Assembly (NCBI RefSeq): GCF_019649055.1
Contig: NW_026570539.1
Coordinates: 1-53,048 of the forward strand
Direction of reading: 5' to 3'
Source: Paramacrobiotus metropolitanus
Taxonomy: Eukaryota; Tardigrada; Eutardigrada; Parachela; Macrobiotidae
Length of the DNA: 53,048 bases
In this document: piece after piece, positions 19,901 through 32,700 of the stretch
How the letters are laid out: every line of letters starts with the position of its first letter
How positions within the stretch are numbered: the first letter of the stretch is position 1
Notes under the pieces: model-generated
Seen by the model: only the letters and a program-made list of their open reading frames with translations
The model's database searches: none
Told to the model about the DNA's origin: nothing
Translations under genes and position numbers: made by a program

Positions 19901-21281
19901 ATGGAGTACCCAATTCCTGCAGCCACGTCCTACAGGGATTCTAAGGGCTTGCTGGTGACCTTTCAGTATTGCATCATTGCGGAGAAAATTGCCAGCGAAA
20001 CACTCGCGGTCTGCCGTTGGTACTCTGAAAATGCAAAAATGTACACGGCAAAATTTACTGTGGAGAAGCAAGGAGATTATCCGGAAATCCCGGCATCCAA
20101 GTGGGCACTGATACTGATGGTTAGCCAGGAGCAGGGCATTCACACGGCTTGGCTGGAGCGCCAAAATGCTTACGATGAACCCTACGGCCCTCTGGTGGAG
20201 GTCACAATCAGGTAACAGCCTCAAAATTTTGCCCCAAAATTGTGAGACTGCCGGCAGGATGGTCTCAGGTTGTTGTTGTTTGAAGTTATAAAGGAGATCT
20301 TATATCTTGTCAAGCAGCAACATCTATTCGAGTTCTGGGTACGCTTTTTGCGTAGAATAATTTTATTGTGCTGTTAAGCTTATGCTGTAGCAGTTGTAAA
20401 GTTACTAATGATAACAATGTAGGTAGAGTTTTGGGTGTCCACATTCTGTCAAACACAAGATATTTTTGCGTGGCTTTTGGTATGAACTCTTGTTTTAAAA
20501 TTTAAGGCCACGCGAATTTTACGTTAGAAATTTATTTACCTATATAATTCGTTCTTTGTGTTGGCACAGTCCGTCTGCCTCGTCGGAGCCGGCTGTCTGG
20601 ATTTCCTGGGAAATACATCCAAATCGTGTCGTTATCAACAAGAATTATTACTGCTCTGCATTGGCTCCTGACAGCAAACCCGCCCAGACCTTGCTGCCGG
20701 GCTACCTGTACGTCAAACTGTCCTACCGCCTCTCCCGTCCGGCCATAGAACGTCGTCTATTGCCGCGTCCCGACAGTTTCTCCGACTGCACTTTGGTCTC
20801 CAACGACGGACGCCGATTTCCGGTGCAGCGTGTCATGATGGCGCATCAGTCGCCCGTCTTCTTGGCCATGTTCCAGGGCTCTCGCGCTCCGCTGAACGGG
20901 GAGGTGTACTTCGTGGATGTGAGCGGCGACATCCTGGAGGCGATGGTGACGTATGTGTACACTCGGGAGATTGCGGAGGGGAAGCAGCGCAAGGAACTGC
21001 AGGAGCTGTGGCGCGTGGCCGGCAAGTATAACCTCGTGGACATGAAGCAGGCCTGTGTGGACCGTTTGTTTGACGGTTTAAAAGATCGCGACTTGTGGGG
21101 ATCATATAAATTCGGTCGGGATAATGGACTGCATGAACTGAAGGAAAAAGCGGAGATTGTTTACTTCGAAAGCAAAGTTAAACCAGTTCCGCCGAAGAAG
21201 CGGTGTTTTATTCCTCTGGATATCGCGGTAAATATTGTGTTGGTCGACCCTGAAACCCTAGAAGTATTCAAGGTGGATTAA
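19901..21281 (+). CDS. BTB/POZ-domain protein
   Basis: Two exons, 19901-20211 and 20570-21281, joined in phase 2 (VTI-S-PSASS), about 340 aa. BTB domains mediate dimerisation and recruit targets, often to CUL3 ubiquitin ligases. The BTB core lies in the second half of the protein: FSDCTLVSNDGRRFPVQRVM, MAHQSPVFLAMF, VDVSGDILEAMVTYVYT and LWRVAGKYNLVDMKQACVDRL. The N-terminal ~190 residues have beta-rich character (for example KWALILMV and PGYLYVKLSYRL), as in SPOP-like proteins with an N-terminal MATH domain, but I cannot confirm a MATH fold. The start at 19,901 is chosen because it lies downstream of the candidate promoter; an in-frame Met at 19,805 is the alternative. Confidence 0.82.
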
Positions 21282-22211
21282 GTAGCTGGGAATTGATCAT
21301 CAAACCTTTTTGCTCGCCGCTTGTTACTCTGACAGCTTTGTTGAATAGTTGACAGCAGTAGTGGTATGTGTTTGGCACTTGGGTTTAAAATGAAGTTGCT
21401 AGATGTTACGTGGAAATCACAGATACTGTGGCTGAAAATCATTAATTATTTTTACTTCTTAACTGTGTGTTGCGTATACTTTAACAACTGACAAAACCAG
21501 TTTTACAGATGCTGTACGTTATTGATTATTCGTGGAGAATACAGCGAAATGTCGTTTTTAGATGGCTCGAATTCTAGGTTTTCATTCTGATTTACGGAGT
21601 ACTTACTGATTAAATTTTTCCTTAACTAGCTGCGCGGTTGATAGATGAAGTGTGGGATTGGGTCAGCTCACGGTTTTAAAGTGTGTGGTCAAATCACGAA
21701 ATGTGTTAATTACAACAAGGAGCGGATACATGTCAACGGATGATAATGAGGAATTTAATGTCTTCGTGCTTTTTCTTTGGTTTGGTCCATGTTCAATTAT
21801 TCTGCTAATCTGGCGGCGCTAAACAATACGCACCACTTGCTGTGCTACGGAAAATTGATCAAACTGGATTTTGTTAGAACTGTTGAACAAACTGAATTTT
21901 CCAAAGTGATATGGTTATTTCCATTGCATGTTACCAGGTACGACGTAGCATTGTCGCACGATCAGCGGGTTTTGTTATCAATAAGCGAGACACTAGTGGC
22001 GCCGTTCACGAAGACAAAGACAATCCGTCATGCAGCTACCAGCTACTGTTTTCTAACACGACTTACACAGTACCCAAGGATATGATATGATAACGGTTCG
22101 ATTGTTCACCGTACTTAATGTTTCGATAAACGCTGCCGTGGTTGTTCACAACCTATTGTGCGTGTTCTCGGCACAACACAATAAGATCACGCAGTCAGGG
22201 TGACCGTTTTC

Positions 22212-22252
22212 GTATTTAAACGTGCCCGACGTTCGGCTATCCACTTCAGTCT
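22212..22252 (+). promoter_or_regulatory. Candidate core promoter of the crystallin-like gene
   Basis: TATTTAAA near 22,213 is followed about 33 bp later by TCAGTC (22,246), the usual spacing of a TATA box and initiator. The ATG is about 65 bp further downstream. Confidence 0.5.
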
Positions 22253-22313
22253 TTGAGTGAAGACGTTTTATAATTAGCCAGCCGTCTTGTTAAGCACTTC
22301 ATACCTACTTATA

Positions 22314-22769
22314 ATGTTTCTCCTAGTCGTCTTCCTGTTAGCAGCAGGAACCACAGCTTCCGCTGTGCCAAGTGGGTCATTGTTCCAGCATCCGGCTGCC
22401 AGAAAACCAGTTGCCACGTTCCACGATCTGGAAGCAGCAGTGCCTGTCCAACACGGAACAGCCAGTCTTGCAGGATCACGAGACGGAAAATCATTTGTCT
22501 GTGCGAGATTGTGGAGTGAACCCAACTACACCGGGGGCTGGTATGAGTTCCTGAAAGGCGCCAATATAAATTTTGGTGCTGGTGGCAGTGATGTGATGTC
22601 CTCAGCATGGGTGCAATATGGATGCTCGCTGCAACTGTTCTCCTTGAACAGTTTCCAGGGTACTAGCTGGACCTTTACATCGTCTGCACCAGACCGTGGC
22701 TACTTTACATTTCCCGGTAATGCATGGGATAACAACAGTCGTTCTGGAAAGTGCACTTGCGCGTACTGA
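22314..22769 (+). CDS. Secreted beta/gamma-crystallin-like protein
   Basis: A single exon of 151 aa. The N-terminus is a clear signal peptide (MFLLVVFLLAAGTTASA), so the product is secreted. The C-terminal ~90 residues look like a beta/gamma-crystallin Greek-key fold: FVCARLWSEPNYTGGWYEF, then SSAWVQYGCSLQLFSL, SFQGTSWTFT and a closing NNSRSGKCTCAY. Such domains may bind calcium or carbohydrate or serve structural roles; the ligand here cannot be told. Three or more Cys in the domain suggest disulphides. The start is the only Met before the signal peptide, and the promoter lies just upstream. Confidence 0.75.
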   Translation: MFLLVVFLLAAGTTASAVPSGSLFQHPAARKPVATFHDLEAAVPVQHGTASLAGSRDGKSFVCARLWSEPNYTGGWYEFLKGANINFGAGGSDVMSSAWVQYGCSLQLFSLNSFQGTSWTFTSSAPDRGYFTFPGNAWDNNSRSGKCTCAY

Positions 22770-23039
22770 AATACCGTGCTTGCATTTAGTGGAATGTAGC
22801 TGCTCATCCTGTGAAATATTTTAATTTTCTTTAAATATTTCTCTTGACTGGATGTTTTTCTGGTTCAGTTCGCCACTGTGCACTTCTTATTTGCTGGGGC
22901 AGAGTACGCTTTTGCTCAGGGCAAATCAAATCTAATAATTAAATTTAATTTTTAAAAAAATTAATTCGGTGTGAAAGCACTTTTTTTGTCTTGGCGCATT
23001 TTTCGGCAGAGTTTGCAAAGTGAAGTAGTTTTGGTGGCT

Positions 23040-23540
23040 CACCGGCATTTCGTCGACTAATACTTCGTCATAGAGGCGGCAAACCGTACGGTGCGGTCAA
23101 ACCGTACATAACCGCATAGGAAACGGCTACGGTAAATCGGTGAGATCATTCTTTATTGTCTTAGTTGTTAGCAACTAATTTAAATATCACACACGAAAAA
23201 CATTATAACACAAAGTAAATAGCATTTAAACCATCAGAACGTGGAACAGTGGACGTCACAGACAGCGCACTCCCGCGCTGTATTTAAATGCTAAGACGTT
23301 GCATCGTAAGAACCAAAAAACCGAATAAATCTAAGAAAACTGAGACAGTTTAGCATAACGGTTGGTCGACTTTGTGACGGGTCGTCATCAAGGGCGTTCG
23401 ATAAGGTTTTGGTCGACAAAATGGCGGGTCACCACTTTAGGTGTACTAAGTTGTAGTAGGTAATTCGCCAATTGGTAAATCACTTTCCCAACAAAATATC
23501 ACTTTCGATCAAAGCAGAATCATTTGCCGACAAAGCCAAA
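23040..23540. repeat. GTCGAC-core dispersed repeats
   Basis: The region holds two related sequences: the reverse complement of GACGAAGTATTAGTCGACGA near 23,047-23,075, and GGTCGACAAAATGGCGGGTC near 23,410. Related copies lie at 36,413-36,434 (inverted) and 37,067-37,110. Probably a degraded non-autonomous element family. Confidence 0.5.
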
Positions 23541-24083
23541 GCTTGCGATTAATACAGAGCAAGCTTGCTACCATCGGAGTTTTCCTAACGAAGCTTTTTA
23601 GTGGCAGCTTTCACCTTGCGCGTTGGCGACTCTGTTCTCATGGTAATAGACTACGGGGTACCGGAAAGTTCCAGACATTTTTCGCGTACATTACTTGTAT
23701 CTTCGCATGCATGCGTGAGGGTACTCAGCGTAGCCGGTATTCTTCCCTCAAGCTGCACTTGTCGTCGTCGGGAAATCGTGGCATAACCAGCAAAAGAGTC
23801 TGTCAGCGACTTGTTCTGGATTTCATATCTGTTCACTGAGCTCATAATTTTTTGAGAAGTACAGCATAACAGACACAAGGTTTCAGGAGTCTACAGGTAA
23901 CTAGAGTAGAAATACGGTAAAATCGTGTTATCGCTTATCGAGCTGTTTACTGTGTACATAAATCTATTTAGTACGTTTAGCAAACGGCAACGCCTTGCGT
24001 TATCATGATCTAAATAAAAAATCCTTTACATGATCTAAATAACTATGTTTATTTGGAAAACAGTCAGTTAACATAACAGCATG

Positions 24084-24269
24084 TCAGCGCTGCGAAGCTC
24101 GACAGAATTGCGTCCATAATTGCGAAGACAGAAGCGCTCCATATTTTGCGCCCATTTTTGCTATCAGGCGGGTAACTTCCGGACCCAATGGTTCAGAATT
24201 TCGAACCCAGAGGGCACTAAAAGGAGTTTCGGGTGATGATCCCGAACCCCCAGTTCCGTTATACAGCAA
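24084..24269 (-). pseudogene. QRGNA-family remnant, third copy
   Basis: The minus strand reads EPLGPEVTRLIAKMGAK, matching FGPGASRLTSKVGK of the copy at 30,180-30,531. Only the first half of the family motif is present. The family is not recognised. Confidence 0.4.
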
Positions 24270-24579
24270 CTATTAGTCGTATCCTATTTAATTTACGCTA
24301 GCTCACTAACGGTTCATGAAACCTGTTGAATACAACGATGTCGGCGCCGGTTTATATAAATGGTGTCGTTTTTGTACTGTAATGTCGAGATTAATTGGTC
24401 AAATCAAAGCCACAATACACCAATTTGAAGAAGAAAAAAATTCGTTAATTAAATGATAATTTTGATGATAACGTTGCTATATTATTATGTTTCTCATGCA
24501 GTCACGCTGAAGTACTGAGGTTTCTTTTCACCGTGATATGCTAAGAGTGATTGCTCTATTATGAGCTCTGTGTTATATA

Positions 24580-25640
24580 TACAAAGCTAACTGAGCCGTT
24601 TTTTCGGCCAACATCTCCTCCTACACCGTTCGACACTAATTTTTACACGATAGCTCAAAAAATGCCTAAAACCATGTAGTTTGCGGCAACGACTTTCGTT
24701 TTTCGATCTTTTCATCCTCCGATTTACGAAACGGCTCCAAAGCGAATTTCGCTGATAGGTCGATCATTAGAAAGTAACAGAGGATTGGCGGAAATGCGTA
24801 ACTTTCGAACCTAAACCGCTGACTCATGGCATATGTACGGAACACATGTATACTATAATTATGCATATTGTTAAGCCAGAGGGCATACATTTAGCAAATA
24901 CACACTGACACACACATACGTGCTCGGTTTGTCCACTCGGTTGGTTCATTCTACGGGAATGCAAGTTTTGAATGCAGCAGATGAAAATAATTATTATTTT
25001 GAAACAGTTACTCTTACACCGTTCAATACTTATTTTTACACGATAGCTCGAAAAGCGCCTAAAAGCATGTAGTTTGCGTCAACGACTTTTGTTTTTCGAT
25101 CATTTCGTCCTCCGACTGACAAAACGCATACGAAACGAATGTCGCTGATTGGCTTATCGAATAAAAAAGGATTGGCGGAAATGCGAAACGTTTCGAACGA
25201 AAACCGCTGACTAACAGCATGCGGTACAACGACATTTAGGAGCCAAAGAGCACTATACCGTTAGTTAATACTGTTAATATTGTGGATATAGTGGAAATAC
25301 AGAAATGCAAAAAGGCGTAACGTAAAACAGACTGATTGATGTGACACTAGCGTAAGGGGTAGCCCGGTTATGTACACGTAGTCATGTACATATTTGTAAA
25401 AATATGTATTATTTATATACAGAGCTAACTTGGCCGTTTTTCTTCATTTTTCTCCTATCCTTTCGGCGCTGATTTTCCTACGATAGCTTAAAAAGCGCTT
25501 AAATCGTGTTATTTGTCCTTTTGACTTTAGTTTTTTTATCTTCTCGTCATTCGAATCAGAAAGCATGACCAAGACGAATTTCGCTGACTGGCTTAACATA
25601 AGGTAACTAATAGCTGATTAGCGGAAATGTATAACTGATG
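24580..25640. repeat. Three diverged copies of a ~220-bp unit
   Basis: Copies at about 24,580-24,832, 25,007-25,220 and 25,419-25,640, in direct orientation and 400-440 bp apart. Shared landmarks in order are CAGAGCTAAC, TTACACGATAGCTC, ATGTAGTTTGCG, TTTTTCGATC, GCGAATTTCGCTGA and GGATTGGCGGAAATGCG. The third copy is the most diverged. It runs straight into the 29-bp minisatellite. Confidence 0.85.
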
Positions 25641-25651
25641 AGAGATAAGGG

Positions 25652-25945
25652 AAGGGATTTTCGCCGATCAGATAAAAATACAGGGATTTTCGCCGGTCAG
25701 GTAGAAGTATAGGGATTTCCGCCGGTCAGACAGAAGTACAGGGATTTTCGCCGGTCAGATAGAAATGCAGGGATTATCGCCGGTCAGATAGAAATGCAGG
25801 GATTATCGCCGCTTAGATAGAAGTACAGGGATTTTTGCCGGTCAGATAGTAAGCATGGGATTTTTGGCGGTTAGACGGAGGTGTAAAGGATTTCACCGGT
25901 CATATAAAAAAGGGAATTTTTTGGTCAGACAGAGGAGGAGGGATT
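25652..25945. repeat. 29-bp minisatellite
   Basis: About nine to ten tandem units with the consensus CAGGGATTTTCGCCGGTCAG followed by ATAGAAGTA. Unit starts fall at about 25,681, 25,710, 25,739, 25,768, 25,797 and 25,826, exactly 29 bp apart; the last units are degenerate. There are no spacers, so it is not a CRISPR. Confidence 0.92.
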
Positions 25946-26793
25946 CAGTCGATATGTTAATAATAATTTTTTTTGCCGATATGCTATTTGGCTCGACCTT
26001 CTTTGTGGACGACGATTTTAACGATGGCACTTTCATTAGTACATGTATATGTTTAATATTTATGGTTGCCTCTTTATATTAATTTTATAGCTCTGTTTAC
26101 TATATTTATAATAAGATATCAACGTAATTCAATTATTGATTTACACAACATACTCCCTATTGCGTAACACTAGGTTACTAATGCTAAGCGCAATTTTGCT
26201 TTACGCCTTGCGACGTGATTGTACCATAACGGGAAAACACAGTGAAGCAAAAAGAAATTTACACTTTTATGTTTCAACCGTGTACCGAAATAACTAACTA
26301 ACTTAGCTGAATTCTGTAGCATTGAGTACTTAATGACGACAATGAAAATTCAAAACAAACCGCATTTCCAATCCAGTTAAATTCCTTTTCCTAAATATTT
26401 TTAAAACTACCTCATTACTTTCTTCAATTCTAAAAATTCTCAACCGAGGCCGGAGGCCGAGGTTGAGCTTGTAGTATCTAATTAAAGCACAGCTAGTTTA
26501 CTTTTGTGCGAAGCATGTGGTAGTAATATACCCAAGGGGGATATTTATAGAGCCGGTGAGTACGTGACGGCAGTGATAATTATGTCGGTACAAATATTAT
26601 TGCTCATGTACTTGCTAAAACTTATAGTACAACATTCAATCAGCAGCCTTTTGAGTGCCTAATCTTGTTGTGGTTTCATGTAAGTAACATTTTATCGACG
26701 GAAATCAGTAACGCCTGTGAAGGATTGGTACGGAATACATCGCTGTACATCGGAAGAACGTGAGAGTCTCAGAGGATCAATCTGCGAACTGCG

Positions 26794-29700
26794 ATGCATA
26801 AAATATGCATTAAATCCTGGGGACAATCACAATCGACACCTGGACTCAATCGCACAAACATTTCTGACACCGTCTCGGAAATCGGAAATTTTTCCAGCAA
26901 CCCAGTTTTGTTTACCCATCCGCCAATCTTACAACGTCGTGGAAACGTCGGTGAGGTCCGAGTTCGAGGACTGAATTTAGACTTGAACCATGGCTTCTTA
27001 CCCGGTCTTGAAGAGCCACAGGATGCTCGGAAGAACAGACATTTGAATATTTTGTTGAACTGGCTGCGTGAGCATCCTGATGATTTCCATAACGCTGCGT
27101 AAGTAATATGTTATACTGACCTGCACGCAGTCTGGCGGGTTTTTATTTAAGTAAGCAAAATGGCATGGTAAATATTTGGCATATCGCATGCATCTACCCT
27201 TAGGTGTGTGCACTGTGCAGATTGCAACTGTTGCATTTGCGTGCTTTTGCATAGTTTTTACTTTTTCCCAATCAAAATGTTCTTGAGTTCTGAACCGAAA
27301 GATTTGTATACGGGTCTGAAATGCATTATCCGCGCCACGTGGGAGGCATGCAGTGATGCATGACTGCAACGTACTGTAGGCGATAAAAAACATAAGAAAA
27401 AAAACATAGAAAGCTGGTGTGACTGTATGAGTGATATATGGACGATTTCGTACCACTCCAAAAATTTGATGCATCATTTTTCGATACGCGTTCCCATTAT
27501 TCTCGCTTATTCAACCGTTATTTGTTCGTCCTTGTATTCCGCCGGTAATCTGACGAAGAAAACATGGAAGAACACGGAAGAATATTGTACAAGCAGAACA
27601 CGCAAGAATAGCAGTGGAATACGGGGTATACAGGGTCCATTGCAGAGAGACAATTATAACTAATGATTACGGCGCGGATAAAACGGAATACAGGGAGAAC
27701 ACGAACGAATGCCGGTGAAATACGTGGAAATATTAGGAAAACGTAGCGGAAAATGATGGGTTGAATTTTGGAAGGGTACGAAACGAGCCATAGGTGGATA
27801 TAGGCAATATGAGTGCGCAACAGCAGACGTTGTATCCAACAAACCTGAATGTACGTAAACGCTTACCGGGTCAATTCTCTCAAGACTTTAATCAGAGCGT
27901 TTAGGTTAGTTTACGGGTACAGTACAGGTAAACTTTTCGTATATCGTTTTCAATTGCAGGCCGGAAATAATTTGTTGGAGCTCCACCCTGAAGGAGGTTA
28001 TGCTCACAGCGGTACATGTGAAAGCCCCAAAAGGTCAGATGAATAGCCAAGATCTGCTCTATGTACTGCAGACCCGAGTGCTGAAAAAATCGAGTGATGA
28101 TAGGTGAGACGCCGTTCTGTAATCCTGTGTTAATTCAGTTACGGGATGCAGTTCTTAATCACCTGAAACGAGTGATGGACGTGATGCCGTCCATGTATTA
28201 ATTACTAATCCAACCCGCGTTTATAAACACAACCCGAAATAAAATCTTCACTAGCATTGAGGGTCGTTTAATTTTTGACACACATCTTGCTTGAACCAAG
28301 AATTACTTACGTAATAAATTCTACAGACTATCAAAAGACAGAAGTCTGAGCGCCCTTCTGTTAAGCGGAGCTGCCGAGGCTACGTGACCGTGTTATGTGC
28401 CTTCTTCCAAGCTTTGTCGAAGGTCGAAGCTGCTGCTAGGTGCTATCTTATTTTGCTTCTCAGGTCTCAGCTGGATAATTTTAATATGTATGTACTACCC
28501 GTACGGTCGTTCGGTTGGCCACCTATAGTAAGTGAATGGGCGATGGTCGTTCAAAGTGACCACCGTGAACTACAATTCCCACGAACCGTTTTTCTTCCGG
28601 TTTTCTTCTTTACCGAATTCGGCATAAGGTACTCTATTCATAGTACTTGAAATTTTACAAATATCTTGAACCGTTTTTTTGCAATTGCGTCGTTAAAAAA
28701 ACAGTGACGAAACACTTAAGCCACGCCACGCCACTCGAGCCACTGCACTACACAATGATTACTGCAGATTACTGCAGCCATGTGCGGCTTATTATTACTG
28801 GGAACGTACAGGTTACTAGGCTGACTCGAAAGGCACTTTAAATGCGTTCTGTTAGATACAGAGCCGGAAGTTCTGTAAAAGTGAATTTACCAATCCTGCA
28901 CCACTGAATCTTACAGAGCGTTACAGAGCATCGAGACTAACTCAAAATGTGTGCCCGTATAGTTAATTCGAATTAATTTTAAATTTATCTTTCACCATGT
29001 GTCGGTGATTTCAGATAGTCACACTTTGTTTTGCTTTTCGACACTTCTTTTTTGACACGTAGTTTCCATTTCCTATTTGAAGATTTTTAACAAATCTGCG
29101 CATTCTTTCTTCCAACCAAAGCGGGTCTTTGTTTTCGCTCGGGTTTCTCCTGGGTGCCATCACTTTCTGTCGCATTATTGATGATAACCATTACTGCTTT
29201 TGCTCTGATAACTGGACGCGTGCTCATTCTACACTAATCTACAGTAATAGCGTATCTCAAAACATATTAACTCAAAACCCAAGGTAAACTAAACTCAATT
29301 TAAATCAAAATTCAAAGGTAAACTCAAAACTCAATTTTCTACGTACAGTTGGCACATGAAAAAATTCACAACGAATTCTTTTGACAAATTATTATTTTGA
29401 CTTGTGGTGAAAAAAGCGAGTTCTTTATCGTAACGGAGCAGGAGAGTTCCTTTTAGATACAGAACATTTTAACTCGGCCGTCCAATCAGCGGTAGGGGGG
29501 TGTGATCGAAAAATTACAGAACTTCCCGCTCTGTATCTTACAGAACGCATTTAAAGTGCCTTTCCAGTCTAGCTACTGTAATTTACTTATGCATGATTTT
29601 ACTTACATTTTCAGCCGCTGGCATTGGGTGGATCATTGCGGTTTGCAAGATCGACAGAGTGCTGTACATGGCACTAGACGGCTACACATATCCGGAACAA

Positions 29701-32700
29701 TACCATGAGCGGCTGCTGTCGGAGGAGGAATTGGCTGCTTTGGAGTTCAAAGAGGAGTTAATGACGTACCGGTACATACATACATTCGTATAATTTTATA
29801 ATTTTATGACCTTAAGAGTATTGTCTGGTGCATAGCACCAAATAGGTGTAACAAGCATGCACGGGAACTTTCGCTTTCCTTCACTCGGAAACACTCTTTC
29901 ACTCTTTTGCATTGACCATTTTATATGAAATTCTCTAATCTCTAGCCAAATAATTTGCATACATGGGCAAGCGCGACGTTTGCACGCGCGATGTCCGTTG
30001 GGTAGGTATATAGCTGCAGTAAGATTCCAAAAGGCTTAAGCGCAAACAAACGTACCAAAGGCTCTGTACTGATAGAAATACCGGCGTCAATTAAACATCT
30101 GAAAAAAGAAGCATCAACATACAAGGGAAACTGACCACCGAATTAAAGAGAAAATTTGATCTAAACTAGCCGAGGCTGGTGTTATTCTCAGGATGGATGC
30201 CGCGTTTCCACGTTGAATTTCGATGCTGAGCCTGTGGCGCAGGTACGTACTCCATTGCACGTATCTCACCTGCTTCCTGCTATGTCATCTTGCCCACTTT
30301 GCTGGTCAGCCGGGAGGCTCCCGGTCCGAATGATCGCATAGTCTCCACACCCACAGCACGGAACAGGTAGTCCTGGGTGATCGTCAATACTTCGCGGTTT
30401 TTTTCCGTTCGGCCTGCGCCGCTGCTTTCAGCTTGGGTGGAGGTTGCTACGATAATTATGTGAAAGGGCCATCCGTACACACCCATGTCACATCCCATGC
30501 ATTTTAACATTTTGCACCGCTTCCACGGCACTAGAGTGACTCAGTCAGGTCGTTTGCCGTTTGGTTCGTGATATTCCCAAAGGCTTGCATTCTGTCTCAA
30601 TGGTGGCTGAGGCGAAACCTCGTTTAAGCGTGACGTTTAAACTGTTATGTCTGGACTTCCGGCCCCGATTTTTCTTACAGCTCATATGCGCTTAAGCCGA
30701 GCGTCCACCATTAATTGCAAATGCATCAGTGCGGAGTAACGATCGGTGTTTCTAGCGTAAGCCAAAGCAATCCTTAATGCTCTGGTAAAACCGGTCTTCC
30801 TTAAATTCTGCTAGAAAACGGGCAAAAATATGAAGACTGTTTTGAGACGAAACCAGGTTCCGACCAGCGTTTGCAAAATTGCAATTGCATTTCAAACGAC
30901 TAGGGAGTAGGGACTCTTTTTCTTTGGGAGCAACCCAATTGCATGTTGCACACACGAACGGCTTTAATGTAATTCGTATAAAAAAATTTGGCTATTTAGT
31001 GCGGCGCAAAATGCAAAACAGCGATTTTTAGTGCACGAAGATAAAAGTTTCCTGGCGTGTACAGGTGTTATTAATTTTGGTTCCATTCCATGTTCCCGGT
31101 TTCATGTCACTTCCCTTACGAGTTACGACGTCTTCCCCATTATGACTTTGGGTGCAGTTGTTAGCTCTGCAAACTTTACTTGCTTACTAGGTGCATTAGT
31201 AAATTTTGGATTTTTTAATTAGCGGGAGGAAGTTTGAACAGTACATGACACATCCAGTGGAGATGGAGACAACCCTGGACAGTCCACTGGAAAATAGGCG
31301 CCACTTCTGCTCATTTCTGGCGCGCCGCATAAACGGCATCAACGTGATATTTGGAGCAGAAATAGACTGTCAGGATCCGAATGCTTCTGGTACGCCTGCG
31401 CCCGGAAAATACGTTGAAATAAAGACGACAAAGCTACGGAACTCAAGCAGAAAATGGAAATACAAGTAACTGTCGTGGCCTTGCAATGGTAATATTGTAT
31501 TACTGTATTACTGATGGCTCGCCTTCTGCCGGTATTTGCAGCCAGTACAAGTTGTCCCGATACTGGGCCCAGGCATGTATTGCTGGAGTGAGCAAGGTTA
31601 TCATTGGTCTTTGGAATCCAAAAGGGACATGCGTGAAAATAGACGAGTTTGACACTGCGGAGATTCCCGATAAGGCCAAAACCAACCCGGTGAGATGTGC
31701 TCAGACTGCGATTATTGGACACATTTTGTATAGATCCATTATACTACGTTTACGTGCATGGATTACCGTACAGACATAATACACGCGCCGCGTGCACTAC
31801 GACCAACCTGACGGTCCTGACCGCAGTCAGCAGAGGAGAAACTCTGGAGATTGGTTTTGCCTGTGGCCTACTTCCGTAGGAAACAGTCTCGCTACACATG
31901 ATCTCACTACCACACAACAGGAATTAATAGCAATACGTAACTCCCGCCTAGGTATACAGTACACACTACTGCTTTTCCTAAACGAAGGTCAATCACTGCA
32001 CAAACACCAACAGGATTAAGTTGATGTTACTCATTTTAATCACACTGACGCTCACTCAAACCAAGTCACACCCAAACTGCCGAAGTCTATCCGAGTAACC
32101 GACGACGAAGCGCAACTTCTGATCGGAGGCTACCGATAAGAACACGGACAGCATACGTCATCTCTGGTACAACAGGGAATACACGTACAAACAAACACTA
32201 ACTCGTACAACATAATCCCAAATATGTCAGCTTACTTTACAAACCAAGCCTCCTGTATGCCGTTTGATTCATGAAATGCTGAGTACATCCAACTAAATGG
32301 ATCGGGCTGTTAGGAAAACAACAAGCAAAGCAGTCATGGCCAAGCTTGTAGTAAAGTAAAACAATCGCAAAGTACGGCTGTGTTTTTTTTAGCATTTGTT
32401 CGTAAACTTTCATAGTCAATCAAGTCTCATTAAAATGTTCTTTATAATCGTTTTGCAGAAAACCATGGCAACGTGGAGTGCAGAGGGATGCATAGACTTC
32501 CTGGAGCGGTTTCTGAAACGTGTAAAAGAGATCGTAATAGAGGACCATACACAGTGAGCCCATAACTACCGGTATCTGCGTTGCACCTATAATTTAATTA
32601 TTGTTATGTTGTGCGTACAATTTCACTGCAGAGGAATTTACAAGTTTCAATGGAGTGCGGATAAGAAGGACGAGATCACAGTAGACTTCCATCCCGGTCC

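Noticed and set aside
25652-25945. 29-bp direct repeats as a CRISPR array
   Set aside because: The units are head to tail with no unique spacers and degrade at the edge; the genome is eukaryotic. It is a minisatellite.
28034-28103. Longer exon 2 of DXO copy 2 ending at a GTGAGA donor
   Set aside because: It breaks the phase to exon 3, while ending at 28,033 reproduces exactly the 74-nt exon of copy 1.
30280-30531. Antisense intron frame as an intact gene
   Set aside because: The family motif continues only after a stop and a frame change, so it is a remnant.
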